From Verrucomicrobiota bacterium (GTDB lineage Bacteria; Verrucomicrobiota; Verrucomicrobiia; Chthoniobacterales; UBA10450): a DNA stretch of 7,501 nucleotides. The notes under the pieces were generated by a model. The model saw only the letters and a list, made by a program, of their open reading frames with translations. It ran no database searches and was not told the DNA's origin. The stretch lies in the NCBI GenBank assembly GCA_003217965.1, contig QHNB01000193.1, forward strand, positions 1 through 7,501. The letters run 5' to 3'. Below are positions 1 to 6,170 of the stretch, piece after piece (positions within the stretch are counted from its first letter, which is position 1; every line of letters begins with the position of its first letter). The translations under genes were made by a program, and so were the position numbers.

Positions 1-36
1 CGCGAAAAAAATCAGGAGCGCAGAAATGACAGTCAC
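1..36 (-). CDS. 5' end of an unidentified, probably membrane or exported protein (partial, runs off left edge)
   Basis: Reading leftward, a GTG at 36-34 overlaps the TGA stop of the preceding transporter gene in a GTGA arrangement. It opens a frame that stays open to the window edge (12 codons). The visible start reads MTVISALLIFFA, which is hydrophobic and would fit a first transmembrane helix or a signal peptide. The start is supported by a near-perfect Shine-Dalgarno run, GGAGGAGA, at 48-41. It sits at normal spacing inside the end of the upstream gene. The two preceding gene junctions also use 4-nt overlaps, so a further operon member here is expected. The family cannot be named from 12 residues. 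The call is an inference from the start signal and context. Confidence 0.5.
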   Translation of the reverse strand, partial: MTVISALLIFFA

Positions 37-440
37 AATTTCTCCTCCATCCGCGCGACTGGTTTTGCGACCGTCAAAACTCCGATCAGAACGAGGACAA
101 TACCGCACCAGCGCTGAGTCGAAATAATTTCATCGAGAAAGATCCAGGAGCTCAGAGGCACGAGGACATGCACGAAATTGGAAAGCGGAAACGCGACTGT
201 CAGAGGGACAAAACGAAGCACGTAGAGCCAGCTGACAAAACTCACAATCACGAACAAAATGCCGAACCAGACGTTCGCCGAAGCCAAGCCGGAAACGCCC
301 GTCCAATTCAACTCTTTCGGGAGTTTGGGCGCTTCGACGGCGCCGCGTTTGAGAAAAACTTCGGAGGCGGTCACGCACAAGACACTGAAAGCGAGTTGGA
401 ACCACGGATTAAGCAGGAATTTCTTCAGAACCTGGATCAT
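33..440 (-). CDS. Small EamA/SMR-type (DMT superfamily) membrane transporter
   Basis: This 135-residue protein has four predicted transmembrane helices, at about residues 13-30, 56-76, 80-101 and 109-126. The second half (LRFVPLTVAFPLSNFVHVL, then FLDE at 102-105, then a Gly-rich last helix) is the EamA/SMR signature, with the acidic residue after helix 3. Length and helix count match single-domain DMT members such as ArnE/ArnF-like flippase subunits or EmrE-like proteins, which usually act as dimers in the inner membrane. The start ATG (440-438) overlaps the TGA stop of the upstream acyltransferase (ATGA), so translation is probably coupled. No Shine-Dalgarno is visible before it. The location after two acyltransferases suggests a role in moving a lipid-linked or modified envelope precursor, but this is inference. 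Drug or metabolite efflux is the alternative. Confidence 0.8.
   Translation of the reverse strand: MIQVLKKFLLNPWFQLAFSVLCVTASEVFLKRGAVEAPKLPKELNWTGVSGLASANVWFGILFVIVSFVSWLYVLRFVPLTVAFPLSNFVHVLVPLSSWIFLDEIISTQRWCGIVLVLIGVLTVAKPVARMEEKL
41..48 (-). promoter_or_regulatory. Strong Shine-Dalgarno site for the gene leaving the left edge
   Basis: The minus strand reads GGAGGAGA here, with 4 nt between the end of the run and the GTG at 36-34 (7 nt counting from GGAGG). It lies inside the last codons of the transporter gene. Most other starts in this window have no clear Shine-Dalgarno, so this one is notable and decides the start of the partial gene. Confidence 0.5.
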
Positions 441-1636
441 TCCAGAAGGTGCAAGTGGCGCCGCAAGGTCGGATCAGAGCGGGCCGGTTCAAAAGCGGGG
501 GCGAAGGTTTTCACCAGACGATTGAGCACGTGCGAGATGTGCTTCACGTAAATGTCCACTGGTTGAAGTTCGAGCCGCAGGTGCAATTTCGGATCATAAT
601 TAAAAGGTGCGCTGGCGTAGCGCCGCAGGCCATGGCCAAGGGCCCAATTCAGCAGATCGCGGAAGGTGACGTAATAAAGATTGAGCTCGTGTGCGACGGT
701 GTAGTCGAGACCGATATCATTATCGTAAATGGTGCCGTTCCAAATCGTACAAAAACTGAATGCGACCACACGGCCACCCCGCCTCCAGATAAAGTAGCGA
801 AATCTTCCGGGCGCCAGGCGTGGCGCTTCAATAAAGTATTCACGGGTGAAAACTTCGAAGCGCACGTCGCTCTGCTGCGCCACCGCTAAATAGAGCGGAT
901 AGATTTCGTTGATTTCTCTCTCGGCGTCGAACAGAACTTCCAGAGTAAGCGGCGGCGAAGCACCGTCCGCAACGCGAAATTTCCGGCGCAAGGTTTTGCG
1001 CGTTACCTTGCTCAGCCGCGTCATCACGTATTCTTCAAACGAGGAGAAGTTGAGATCGATCGCGAGCGAGGGAAATCCGGCGAGTCGGACATAACCGATC
1101 CTTTCGAGGCAGGAAAGCGCCACACGGCTTGCGGCCGGAAAATTTTTGAAGGCAAGCAATCCGATTCTTTCGGTGCGGGCAAATTCTTCGAGTGCTTCGG
1201 CCAGCAATGGGACGACAGCATTTGCCGAACCGAGCATTCCAATTTTTCCCTCTCCAACCAGACAACCGGCAAGCGCCATTCGGCTCTGAAAGAAACGGGG
1301 GAAACTACCGCGCATTCTGGCGACAAACTGCGCAAACTTTCCTCCGGCCGACGCTGCGAGGTCCTGGGTTGCGATAATGAGGGGTTGCAATGCGAGTGGA
1401 CGATCGCCCTCATCGAAGACGAGCAAGTAACGAAAATCGAAATGCGATCGCATCGTTTGCTCAAGGAGCCGGTAATAATGAAAATCCTTCGGGGTATCGG
1501 AGAAGGTGGCTCGCCAAATCTCTGGCGCGACCTCGGCGGCGTGGCGGTAGACGCGAGCGGAACCTCGGGACAGACGAAGCCGTTCTCCCCCAGAATTTGC
1601 GCGTTCCGTCCTCGGCGCAACCGCGGGGTTTATCAT
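437..1636 (-). CDS. FemAB/BioF2-like GNAT-family acyltransferase, second of a tandem paralogous pair
   Basis: This 399-residue soluble protein has no signal peptide or membrane helix. The C-terminal part (about 200-355) has the pattern of the Acetyltransf_6/FemAB-like GNAT fold: a basic block RKTLRRKFR at 213-221, IYPLYLAV at 245-252, a core strand FIWRRGGRVVAFSFC at 282-296, then GLDY at 309-312 and NYDPKLHL at 346-353. The N-terminal third looks like the second, degenerate GNAT lobe seen in such double-domain proteins. Family members transfer acyl or aminoacyl groups to envelope or lipid-linked substrates. The actual donor and acceptor here are unknown. Its start overlaps the stop of the upstream paralogue by 4 nt (ATGA), and its own stop overlaps the transporter start the same way. 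Against the paralogue I count about 44 identities over residues 281-353, which is near 60%. The first 27 residues lack a counterpart in the paralogue, so the start is supported mainly by the overlap. Confidence 0.8.
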   Translation of the reverse strand: MINPAVAPRTERANSGGERLRLSRGSARVYRHAAEVAPEIWRATFSDTPKDFHYYRLLEQTMRSHFDFRYLLVFDEGDRPLALQPLIIATQDLAASAGGKFAQFVARMRGSFPRFFQSRMALAGCLVGEGKIGMLGSANAVVPLLAEALEEFARTERIGLLAFKNFPAASRVALSCLERIGYVRLAGFPSLAIDLNFSSFEEYVMTRLSKVTRKTLRRKFRVADGASPPLTLEVLFDAEREINEIYPLYLAVAQQSDVRFEVFTREYFIEAPRLAPGRFRYFIWRRGGRVVAFSFCTIWNGTIYDNDIGLDYTVAHELNLYYVTFRDLLNWALGHGLRRYASAPFNYDPKLHLRLELQPVDIYVKHISHVLNRLVKTFAPAFEPARSDPTLRRHLHLLE

Positions 1637-2799
1637 TGAAGTTCGGCCGCGTTACGAAACCGTCGCAGCACCGGATCGTGGCGAGTTGGCTCCAGGAATC
1701 TCACTGCCCACTGAAAAATAGGATTCAATACCGGAGCTGTATGCATGACGTAGAGATCCAGTGGCGCGAGATCACAGCCAAGATGCAGCTTCGGATCGTA
1801 ATTTAGCGGGCTGCTAAAATAGGACGTCAACCCTTGTTTGATCGCCCAGGTGAGAATGTCCCGGATAGTATAAAAATAAAGGTGCAGGTCCAGCGCGACC
1901 CGATAATCCAGCCCGAGATATTCGTCATAAATGGTCCCGTCGTACACCAGGCAGACGCTAAAGGCGACAATACGGCCATCGATTCGCCATATAAAAAAAC
2001 GAGCACGCTCCGGCATTATCCGCCCGAGTCGCGAGAGATAAGCTTTACTAAGTTTTTCGAACTTCATCGGCGAACGCTCGTGTACCGCCAGATAAAGTGG
2101 ATAAACCTCGTCCAGCAGCGGCGTAATATCGTTAACAATCTCAAGTTGAATGTTGGCCGCACGCTCCGTTTTGCGAAATTTCCGCCGCAGGCTTTTTCGC
2201 GTGCCGTAGCTCAGGTGACCGAGGTAGTCATCGAAATCAGCGAAGTTAAGGCGGAGCCGCGTCATCGGCATGCTCGGGACTCGGACAAAACCATTGCGCG
2301 AAAAGAGGGAGAGGGTCTCGCGGTATCTCGGCGAAAAATCCTTTAGCACGATGAGCGACGCCTTCGCCGCACGCGCGATTAAGGGCAATGTTTGATGGAG
2401 CGCTTGAGCAATCCAGGCCGGATCCGTTGAGTTAAGCGTGCCAAGATGCCCTTCCCCGGCCGCACAACCAACCATCAGCACACGGAAGGTCAGAAATTTG
2501 GGCCATACCTTTCGAATAGAATCAACGATCCCCCGAAAAGCGCCCGGGATTCCCTCGACCAGATTTTGCCGCACGAAAAAGAACGGCTGAATCCCGCGAA
2601 CTACGCTCGCTCGGTCGCGGAGCAGGAGGTATCGATATTCGAAATCGTTGTCGAGCGTCTCTTCGATAATTTCGTAATAGCGATGATCTTTGCATTGCGC
2701 GCGGAAGGCGCTGCTCCAAGCCTCGTCTTTGCGTAGTTCGGAGCCAGTCGCAATGGTTGCGCTGCCTTCGAGAAAAGAGATTGTGCGAGCATCTGACAT
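1633..2799 (-). CDS. FemAB/BioF2-like GNAT-family acyltransferase, first of a tandem paralogous pair
   Basis: This 388-residue protein is clearly homologous along its whole length to the next gene downstream. Shared landmarks are a GEG(H/K)(L/I)G loop at 115-120, the basic block RKSLRRKFR at 201-209, VYPLYLAV at 232-239, FFIWRIDGRIVAFSVC at 268-283, GTIYD at 288-292, GLDY at 296-299 and NYDPKLHL at 333-340. The last region fits the acetyl-CoA-type GNAT core of FemAB-like enzymes. No membrane segment or secretion signal is seen. The start ATG (2799-2797) has no strong Shine-Dalgarno. It begins 30 bp after the stop of the MscS channel gene, so both may be on one transcript. Keeping two diverged but colinear copies suggests the pair modifies two positions or substrates, or works as a heterodimer. 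Both ideas are inference. The family assignment is from motifs only. Confidence 0.8.
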   Translation of the reverse strand: MSDARTISFLEGSATIATGSELRKDEAWSSAFRAQCKDHRYYEIIEETLDNDFEYRYLLLRDRASVVRGIQPFFFVRQNLVEGIPGAFRGIVDSIRKVWPKFLTFRVLMVGCAAGEGHLGTLNSTDPAWIAQALHQTLPLIARAAKASLIVLKDFSPRYRETLSLFSRNGFVRVPSMPMTRLRLNFADFDDYLGHLSYGTRKSLRRKFRKTERAANIQLEIVNDITPLLDEVYPLYLAVHERSPMKFEKLSKAYLSRLGRIMPERARFFIWRIDGRIVAFSVCLVYDGTIYDEYLGLDYRVALDLHLYFYTIRDILTWAIKQGLTSYFSSPLNYDPKLHLGCDLAPLDLYVMHTAPVLNPIFQWAVRFLEPTRHDPVLRRFRNAAELQ

Positions 2800-2829
2800 G
2801 TTTCGCCGCGGTGGCGAGCGCGTTGCTAA

Positions 2830-3966
2830 TTACGCATCAACCGGATTTTTCTCAACCTGCTCCCGAGCGCGATCCTGCGTTGCTAGTTGCACCTGCACGG
2901 AGCCGCCGCGGAAGCGAAGATCGCGCTGCGGGTAAGGAATCTCGATTTGGCGTTCCTTGAATTTGTTGGCAATTGCGAAATTGAGGTCACTACGAAACCG
3001 GCGCGGCCGGTTATTCATTTCCTGACTCCAGACAACAAGCTCGAAGTCAATCGAGCTTTCTCCGAACTTATTGAGGAATACGTTCGGCTTCGGCTCCGCC
3101 AGAACGTGGGAATTTTCATGGGCAACTTGCAGGAGCGCCTGACATACTTCATCCAAGTTGCTTCCATAAGCGACGGAGACCGGGATTCGAAATCGTACTC
3201 GCGGATCGCCGTAAGTCCAATTCGTCACCGGTGAATCGATGAATTTGGTATTCGGCACGATCATCGCAATGTTGTCGTTGGTCAGAATGACAGTGCTGCG
3301 TGCCCGAATTTGCTGGACTTGACCAGCAATGCCCGCGACCTCAACCCGGTCGCCGATGGTAATAGGCCGCTCCGCCAAAATCACCAGGCCGCTGATGAAA
3401 TTGCTGGCAATATTCTGCAGCCCGAAACCGACCCCGACGCCGACTGCACCGGCGAAAACAGTCAGTGTGCCGAGATGGATTCCGGCGTTATCGAGGACAA
3501 TAAAAACGCCGACCACCAGCACGATATTGCTGATGATTTGGGAAATGGCGTACTGGAGCGAGCGATCCAACCCGCTGTTGGCGAGGAAGCGGTTGAAGAG
3601 AAACGATTTCGTTCGCGATGAAATCCAAAAAACCGCGAGGAGCAGACCGACCAGCAGAAAAATTTGGACCAAGGTCAGCGAAACGCCGGGAAGTGGCTGA
3701 TTCCACGCCAACGGAAGACCGGCGGTGTTGACCGCCGTGACAGTGAAAAAAATGACTGCGGCCGAGCTAAGGACGGTCGCGATGACGGCGACAAAATTCT
3801 TGCCCAGCTTCAGTCGCGTTAGCAAACGCCGGAAGGCATCGCTTTGAAAGATTCTCGCTAGAAACAACCCGGCTCCGAACAGCAGAACGAACCCGAGCAA
3901 ACCGGCGGCGGTAACATAATTTCCGCCGATTCGAAACAATGGGTTTTCCGAAAACGGTATGCGCAC
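2830..3966 (-). CDS. MscS-family mechanosensitive ion channel
   Basis: This 378-residue inner-membrane channel protein has hydrophobic segments at about 18-39, 57-79, 97-115 and 138-158. They are followed by the pore helix at 163-195, with the Gly/Ala-rich pattern FAGAVGVGVGFGLQNIASNF characteristic of MscS TM3. The beta domain follows at about 196-255 (AERPITIGDRVEV, then a VPN at 237-239), then the alpha/beta cytoplasmic vestibule to about 350 and a short polar tail. MscS proteins form heptamers that open under membrane tension and release solutes during osmotic downshock. With extra N-terminal helices it is longer than E. coli MscS (286 aa), as in many MscS-like channels. The start is GTG (3966-3964). 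An in-frame TAA lies two codons upstream and there is no internal Met before the first helix, so no longer start exists. No clear Shine-Dalgarno is visible. It is followed by the acyltransferase pair after 30 bp. Confidence 0.93.
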   Translation of the reverse strand: MRIPFSENPLFRIGGNYVTAAGLLGFVLLFGAGLFLARIFQSDAFRRLLTRLKLGKNFVAVIATVLSSAAVIFFTVTAVNTAGLPLAWNQPLPGVSLTLVQIFLLVGLLLAVFWISSRTKSFLFNRFLANSGLDRSLQYAISQIISNIVLVVGVFIVLDNAGIHLGTLTVFAGAVGVGVGFGLQNIASNFISGLVILAERPITIGDRVEVAGIAGQVQQIRARSTVILTNDNIAMIVPNTKFIDSPVTNWTYGDPRVRFRIPVSVAYGSNLDEVCQALLQVAHENSHVLAEPKPNVFLNKFGESSIDFELVVWSQEMNNRPRRFRSDLNFAIANKFKERQIEIPYPQRDLRFRGGSVQVQLATQDRAREQVEKNPVDA

Positions 3967-4000
3967 GGTTTAATTCTGCTCGAACCTTACGGCTCGATTC

Positions 4001-4026
4001 AAAAGCGAAAAACACGGCCAAAGCCG
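4001..4026 (-). terminator. Possible weak rho-independent terminator after acpP
   Basis: On the minus strand, downstream of the acpP stop, CGGC-TTTG-GCCG forms a 4-bp stem with a 4-nt loop. It is followed by a T-rich run (TGTTTTTCGCTTTT). A longer pairing of GGCCG with an upstream CGGCC near 4054-4050 is also possible. The stem is short, so the call is tentative. It would separate acpP from the mscS gene 88 bp downstream. Confidence 0.3.
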
Positions 4027-4054
4027 GTCTCTGACAACCCGCGGAACCCGGCCG

Positions 4055-4303
4055 TTATTGTTGTTTGGCTCGCTCTTCGATGTATTTGACGACGTCGCCG
4101 ACCGTCTGCAATTTTTCAGCGTCTTCATCCGGCACTTCGACGGAAAACTCTTCTTCGAACGCCATCACCAGCTCGACGATATCAAGGGAATCGGCTCCCA
4201 AATCTTCGATAAAAGAGGCTTGAGGTGTGACCTGTTCGGGATTGACGCCGAGTTGCTCGACGATGATGTCCTTAACCTTCTCTTCGATTGATTTGTCGGC
4301 CAT
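4055..4303 (-). CDS. acpP: Acyl carrier protein
   Basis: This 82-residue acidic protein carries the invariant GADSLDIVEL motif. Ser39 is the 4'-phosphopantetheine attachment site, placed by holo-ACP synthase. Helix I (about 5-17), the loop with VNPEQVTP, helix II after DSL, and the acidic EEEFSVEVPDEDAEKL segment are all as in fatty-acid-synthesis ACPs. Length is typical (77-82). In the cytosol it shuttles acyl chains among FabD, FabH, FabF, FabG and related enzymes, and donates them for lipid A and phospholipid synthesis. The start is the ATG at 4303-4301, giving MADKSIEEKV, a normal ACP N-terminus. No good Shine-Dalgarno precedes it. Unlike the common fabD-fabG-acpP-fabF order, no fab gene is adjacent: downstream is mscS, and upstream is a divergent gene. 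Its prosthetic group derives from CoA, whose precursor pathway includes the interrupted panD at 6171-6452. Confidence 0.97.
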   Translation of the reverse strand: MADKSIEEKVKDIIVEQLGVNPEQVTPQASFIEDLGADSLDIVELVMAFEEEFSVEVPDEDAEKLQTVGDVVKYIEERAKQQ

Positions 4304-4352
4304 AAGTTCGGGTTTCTGCGCCGACCCGCCTACTACGGGCCGAACAGGATGG

Positions 4353-4380
4353 CAAGTAAATCAATTCGTATTCTTGTCAA
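4353..4380 (-). promoter_or_regulatory. Candidate sigma70-type promoter for acpP
   Basis: On the minus strand a perfect TTGACA (4380-4375) is followed after 16 nt by TACTTG (4358-4353). TACTTG matches the -10 consensus poorly beyond its TA start. It lies about 50 nt before the acpP start, a sensible distance. The -35 match is good, but the -10 is weak, so this is a candidate only. Confidence 0.4.
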
Positions 4381-4414
4381 TCAATTTCCAGCCACGGCGC
4401 GAGCCGGCATTTTC

Positions 4415-4423
4415 TGGTACTGT
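4415..4423 (+). promoter_or_regulatory. Possible extended -10 element for the divergent 519-residue gene
   Basis: The plus strand reads TGGTACTGT, an extended -10 form (TG, one base, then TACTGT) about 35 nt before the GTG start at 4458. No acceptable -35 box lies 17 nt upstream. This is a weak call based on one short match in the 154-bp divergent region. Confidence 0.2.
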
Positions 4424-4447
4424 TTTACTTCTCAAGCCGATGCGGTA

Positions 4448-4455
4448 GAGGAAGG
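4448..4455 (+). promoter_or_regulatory. Shine-Dalgarno site supporting a GTG start
   Basis: GAGGAAGG lies just before the GTG at 4458, with 6 nt between GAGG and the start. An in-frame TAG at 4446-4448 excludes any longer start, so the site and the stop together fix the N-terminus of the 519-residue protein. Confidence 0.6.
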
Positions 4456-4457
4456 AC

Positions 4458-6017
4458 GTGCCATCTGATGGCAGTTCACCGCTCGATCTGATTGATCTCA
4501 AATTATTGCCCGCCTGGGTCAAGGAACCTAAGGGGGCACCGCGTTACTCCGATTACGACGGCGGAGGAGAAGCGGAGCGGACGCGTGACTCAATCCATCG
4601 ACCTGTTCATCATGGCCGGCGTCGTCGCGACCGATCGCGTGCTCGGCCCGAGCGGCACGACCGAGACCGGGCTGGCCGCAGGTCGCCAGATCGCCAGCGA
4701 GCAAAAATCGAATCGGGAAAACGCGATCTTCGACCAAAACCCGAAGTTGCGGGTGCGGTGCCTTTGCCCGGAATCGATGTTCGTTTTCTGCCACAAGCGG
4801 CCGCCTTCGAAAATGTTGCCGCGCAAATTAAAGCCGGTGCCGCGGCTTATTCCGTTTACGCTTTGGCGCGATTGTTCTTGCAGAAACCGGAGCGTTATCT
4901 CCTCCGTGTCGCGAGCAAAGGCGACAACACCTTGTTTCGGTTAGGTGAATCAAGCGTGATTGCGACCGATCGTCCTACCCTCGAAACCGTCGCTTTTCCG
5001 GCGCTAAAGAATGAGTATTACCGGAGCGAGGTAACCTTGACCGAGCCGGTGAAGGGAAATTTTACCAGCGTTGCCCGCGAGCGAACCAGCGGCATCCTCC
5101 TCGGCCCGACTAATCATCACAGCTATCAGCCGCAACTACGCCGGCTTTACGAGCAGCGCTTCAGCCGGCGAATGGATTTCGCCGAATTTCAGCGACAGAT
5201 CGAAATTCTGAATGATCCGCTCCTGGTGGAAAAATGGAAAGAAGATGCGCGTAAAGTCACCACTTTCACCACCTTGAAGGAACAACCAGTACGTGCATTT
5301 AGCACCGAAACCGAAGCCGAGCGGCACTTTCGGGAAAAATATCTGCCGTCGTTGATTACCGAAGTGCGCGAGGTAGTAATCGACGGCCTCTCCAGTCGCA
5401 GCCTGCGTGATCGGCGGATCGCGCGCACCATCGAAAGCGCCTGGGCCGCGGAAATGCGGTCACCGTCAAACATGATGCAGGAACTCGCCGGAAAATTCCG
5501 TAGCTCGGGGTTGCAAATCTTTCGCCATCGAAAAGGCATGCTTTTCGTTTCACCAATTCGACCACGGCCGATCGAAGAGACAGCGGTTTCCGAGTCCGTG
5601 CGGGGAATCCTCGAAGCGGTGAAGGCGTCCGCTCGACTCAATCGGAAAGATCTCGCCGAAAAACTGATCCCTTCGGACGCAAAAGGCGATGCTGGGGAAA
5701 AGGTGAAACTCGCATTGGCTGCGGAATTACGCTGGCTGATTCGCGAAGGTCACATTGTTGAATTTAACGACGGCACGCTCGATTTGCCACGAGTGAAGGC
5801 GCGCGCTCCGAGCGCAATCGCAGAAAACACGACCACTTCTTCTGCTGTCTCCTCAACCGGAGCGGAGGCATCGGCCAGCGCTTCCGCCGGCGTTCCGACA
5901 CAGGATAACTCGGTTCGTTCCGTTGAGGATCTCGGCAGTCGTGAGATCGGTTTGGCGGAGATGCATTCTTCCATCATCTCGAGACAAGCCGAGCGCCACG
6001 CATCGGACGAAGTTTGA
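4458..6017 (+). CDS. Conserved PVC-group protein of unknown function with Arg-rich linker and winged-helix-like C-terminal part
   Basis: This 519-residue soluble protein has no signal peptide or membrane helix. Layout: a short conserved-looking N-terminus (10-23, DLIDLKLLPAWVKE); a low-complexity, Arg/Asp-rich and probably disordered linker (about 38-95); then a folded core from about 105 to 370. The core includes a basic aromatic block around GPTNHHSYQPQLRRLYEQRF (216-235), SPSNMMQEL (335-343) and FRHRKGMLFVSPIRPRP (355-371). Residues about 376-443 alternate helices with a turn and end in EGHIVEFNDGTLDLP, which resembles a winged helix. A Ser/Ala-rich tail follows from about 450. I recall similar uncharacterised proteins from Verrucomicrobiota and relatives, but no function. 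The basic linker plus wing suggests nucleic-acid binding, which is inference only. The GTG start is fixed by a Shine-Dalgarno and an in-frame TAG at 4446. It is a single gene, divergent from acpP and convergent with panD. Confidence 0.85.
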   Translation: MPSDGSSPLDLIDLKLLPAWVKEPKGAPRYSDYDGGGEAERTRDSIHRPVHHGRRRRDRSRARPERHDRDRAGRRSPDRQRAKIESGKRDLRPKPEVAGAVPLPGIDVRFLPQAAAFENVAAQIKAGAAAYSVYALARLFLQKPERYLLRVASKGDNTLFRLGESSVIATDRPTLETVAFPALKNEYYRSEVTLTEPVKGNFTSVARERTSGILLGPTNHHSYQPQLRRLYEQRFSRRMDFAEFQRQIEILNDPLLVEKWKEDARKVTTFTTLKEQPVRAFSTETEAERHFREKYLPSLITEVREVVIDGLSSRSLRDRRIARTIESAWAAEMRSPSNMMQELAGKFRSSGLQIFRHRKGMLFVSPIRPRPIEETAVSESVRGILEAVKASARLNRKDLAEKLIPSDAKGDAGEKVKLALAAELRWLIREGHIVEFNDGTLDLPRVKARAPSAIAENTTTSSAVSSTGAEASASASAGVPTQDNSVRSVEDLGSREIGLAEMHSSIISRQAERHASDEV

Positions 6018-6022
6018 ACGCG

Positions 6023-6055
6023 GTCTCGCCCGCAACTGTCGCTTCGCGGAGAGAC
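6023..6055. terminator. Hairpin between convergent genes, possible bidirectional terminator
   Basis: GTCTC (6023-6027) pairs with GAGAC (6051-6055), and CCGC (6030-6033) pairs with GCGG (6046-6049). Together they give a 9-bp interrupted stem around a 12-nt loop. It sits between the stop of the plus-strand 519-residue gene and the natural end of panD at 6063. No T-run follows on either strand, so classical intrinsic termination is doubtful. Confidence 0.3.
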
Positions 6056-6062
6056 GAGATAG

Positions 6063-6170
6063 TTATTCGCCGACTACTCTAAGCGCAGGTTGGATTTCTT
6101 CCTGGCGAATAATCTGATTCTTCTCGTCAAGAACGATCATGCGGGGCTGATGATTGGCCGCTTCCTCGGC
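6063..6170 (-). pseudogene. panD: Untranslated C-terminal part of panD, downstream of an in-frame TGA
   Basis: Directly after the TGA at 6173-6171 the same frame stays open for 35 codons to a TAA at 6065-6063. The codons read AEEAANHQPRMIVLDEKNQI, followed by IRQEEIQPALRVVGE. This matches the usual PanD C-terminus: the (D/E)EEA-x-x-x-x-P-x-V segment, then a strand and an acidic-Asn turn before the last strand. In PanD structures this part supplies the final elements of the barrel. With it the protein would be 129 positions, close to the normal 115-130. The frame is unbroken, so one substitution, not an indel, would explain the stop. No credible independent start lies here. An ATG at 6140-6138 falls inside the conserved segment and lacks a ribosome-binding site. 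Confidence 0.75.

Noticed and set aside
1834..2346. Plus-strand frames opposite the two acyltransferases (for example 1834-2346, 449-889 and 1390-1806)
   Set aside because: They are antisense shadows of strongly conserved coding sequence, with no start signals or family motifs.
4492..4944. Plus-strand 150-codon frame overlapping the orphan gene in its Arg-rich region
   Set aside because: It has no recognisable domain, and the overlapping 519-residue frame has a good Shine-Dalgarno, an upstream in-frame stop and conserved motifs. The second frame is a by-product of GC-rich codons.
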